Assembly: GCA_038199265.1 (NCBI GenBank)
Contig: JBBPZD010000072.1
Span: 1-13,594, forward strand
Direction of reading: 5' to 3'
DNA: 13,594 nucleotides
Source: Allobranchiibius sp038199265
GTDB lineage: Bacteria; Actinomycetota; Actinomycetes; Actinomycetales; Dermatophilaceae
The notes beneath the pieces were generated by a model. The model was given only the letters and a program-made list of their open reading frames with translations, was not told where the DNA came from and did no database searches. This document shows positions 13,512 to 13,594 of this stretch, one piece after another; within the stretch, counting starts at the first letter, position 1; every line of letters begins with the position of its first letter. A program made the position numbers and the translations under genes.

Positions 13512-13594
13512 ATGTTGGCTCCAGCGCTGCTCGCAGTCGCGATTGTCGTTGAGGTGGGCGCAACTGCCGTCCTGCCACGTGCGCAGGGATTCAC
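13512..13594 (+). CDS. Small multidrug resistance (SMR) family transporter, partial (N-terminus)
   Basis: Only 27 codons are present before the window ends. They read MLAPALLAVAIVVEVGATAV and continue LPRAQGF, matching the first transmembrane helix of EmrE/QacE-type proteins. The Glu falls at residue 14, the position of the essential proton/substrate-binding Glu of EmrE. Such pumps export quaternary ammonium compounds or guanidinium. A GAAGG site lies at 13497-13501, ten bases upstream. The subtype cannot be told from this fragment. Divergent tetR and the palindromic operator indicate local repression. Confidence 0.72.
   Translation, partial: MLAPALLAVAIVVEVGATAVLPRAQGF

Noticed and set aside
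1..13594. CRISPR array, tRNA or rRNA genes, phage genes
   Set aside because: No regularly spaced repeats, tRNA-like cloverleaf or rRNA sequence was seen, and no phage-type genes were recognised.

Overview
The window is high-GC DNA with many GTG starts, strong AGGAGG-type ribosome binding sites, a probable leaderless TetR gene and a decayed IS3-family element. Together these suggest an actinobacterium, though the genus cannot be read from the sequence. The central theme is aerobic breakdown of methylated amines, with the formaldehyde released at each demethylation handed to tetrahydrofolate (THF).

Layout. (1) 1-1369: the C-terminal end of the alpha subunit and a complete gamma subunit of a heterotetrameric sarcosine oxidase / N-methylglutamate dehydrogenase-type enzyme, followed by a wrecked folD (1407-1675). 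(2) 1679-4036, minus strand: trimethylamine N-oxide demethylase (tdm), a metal-binding DUF1989 catalytic part fused to a GcvT folate domain. (3) 4351-6290, plus strand: an APC-family permease translationally coupled to a small unrecognised zinc-ribbon membrane protein. (4) 6562-10385, plus strand: dmmD-dmmA-dmmB-dmmC, the four-subunit dimethylamine monooxygenase (heme-dependent oxidative N-demethylase). (5) 10425-11807, minus strand: trimethylamine monooxygenase (tmm), convergent with dmmC. (6) 11936-12780: gene-free DNA, then an internally deleted IS3-family remnant. (7) 12887-13594: a tetR repressor divergent from the start of an SMR efflux gene, with a large palindromic operator between them.

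How the genes work together. Tmm oxidises trimethylamine to its N-oxide. Tdm demethylates the N-oxide to dimethylamine, and DmmDABC demethylates dimethylamine to methylamine. If the left-edge enzyme is N-methylglutamate dehydrogenase rather than sarcosine oxidase, it would be the last step of the methylamine/N-methylglutamate route. The permease probably imports one of these amines. Methylene-THF would need a FolD, and the copy here is dead, so a working one must lie elsewhere. Candidate promoters, a motif shared by the tdm and tmm leaders, and direct repeats upstream of dmmD are described, but no regulator dedicated to the amine genes is seen. The TetR at the right edge most likely controls the SMR pump.
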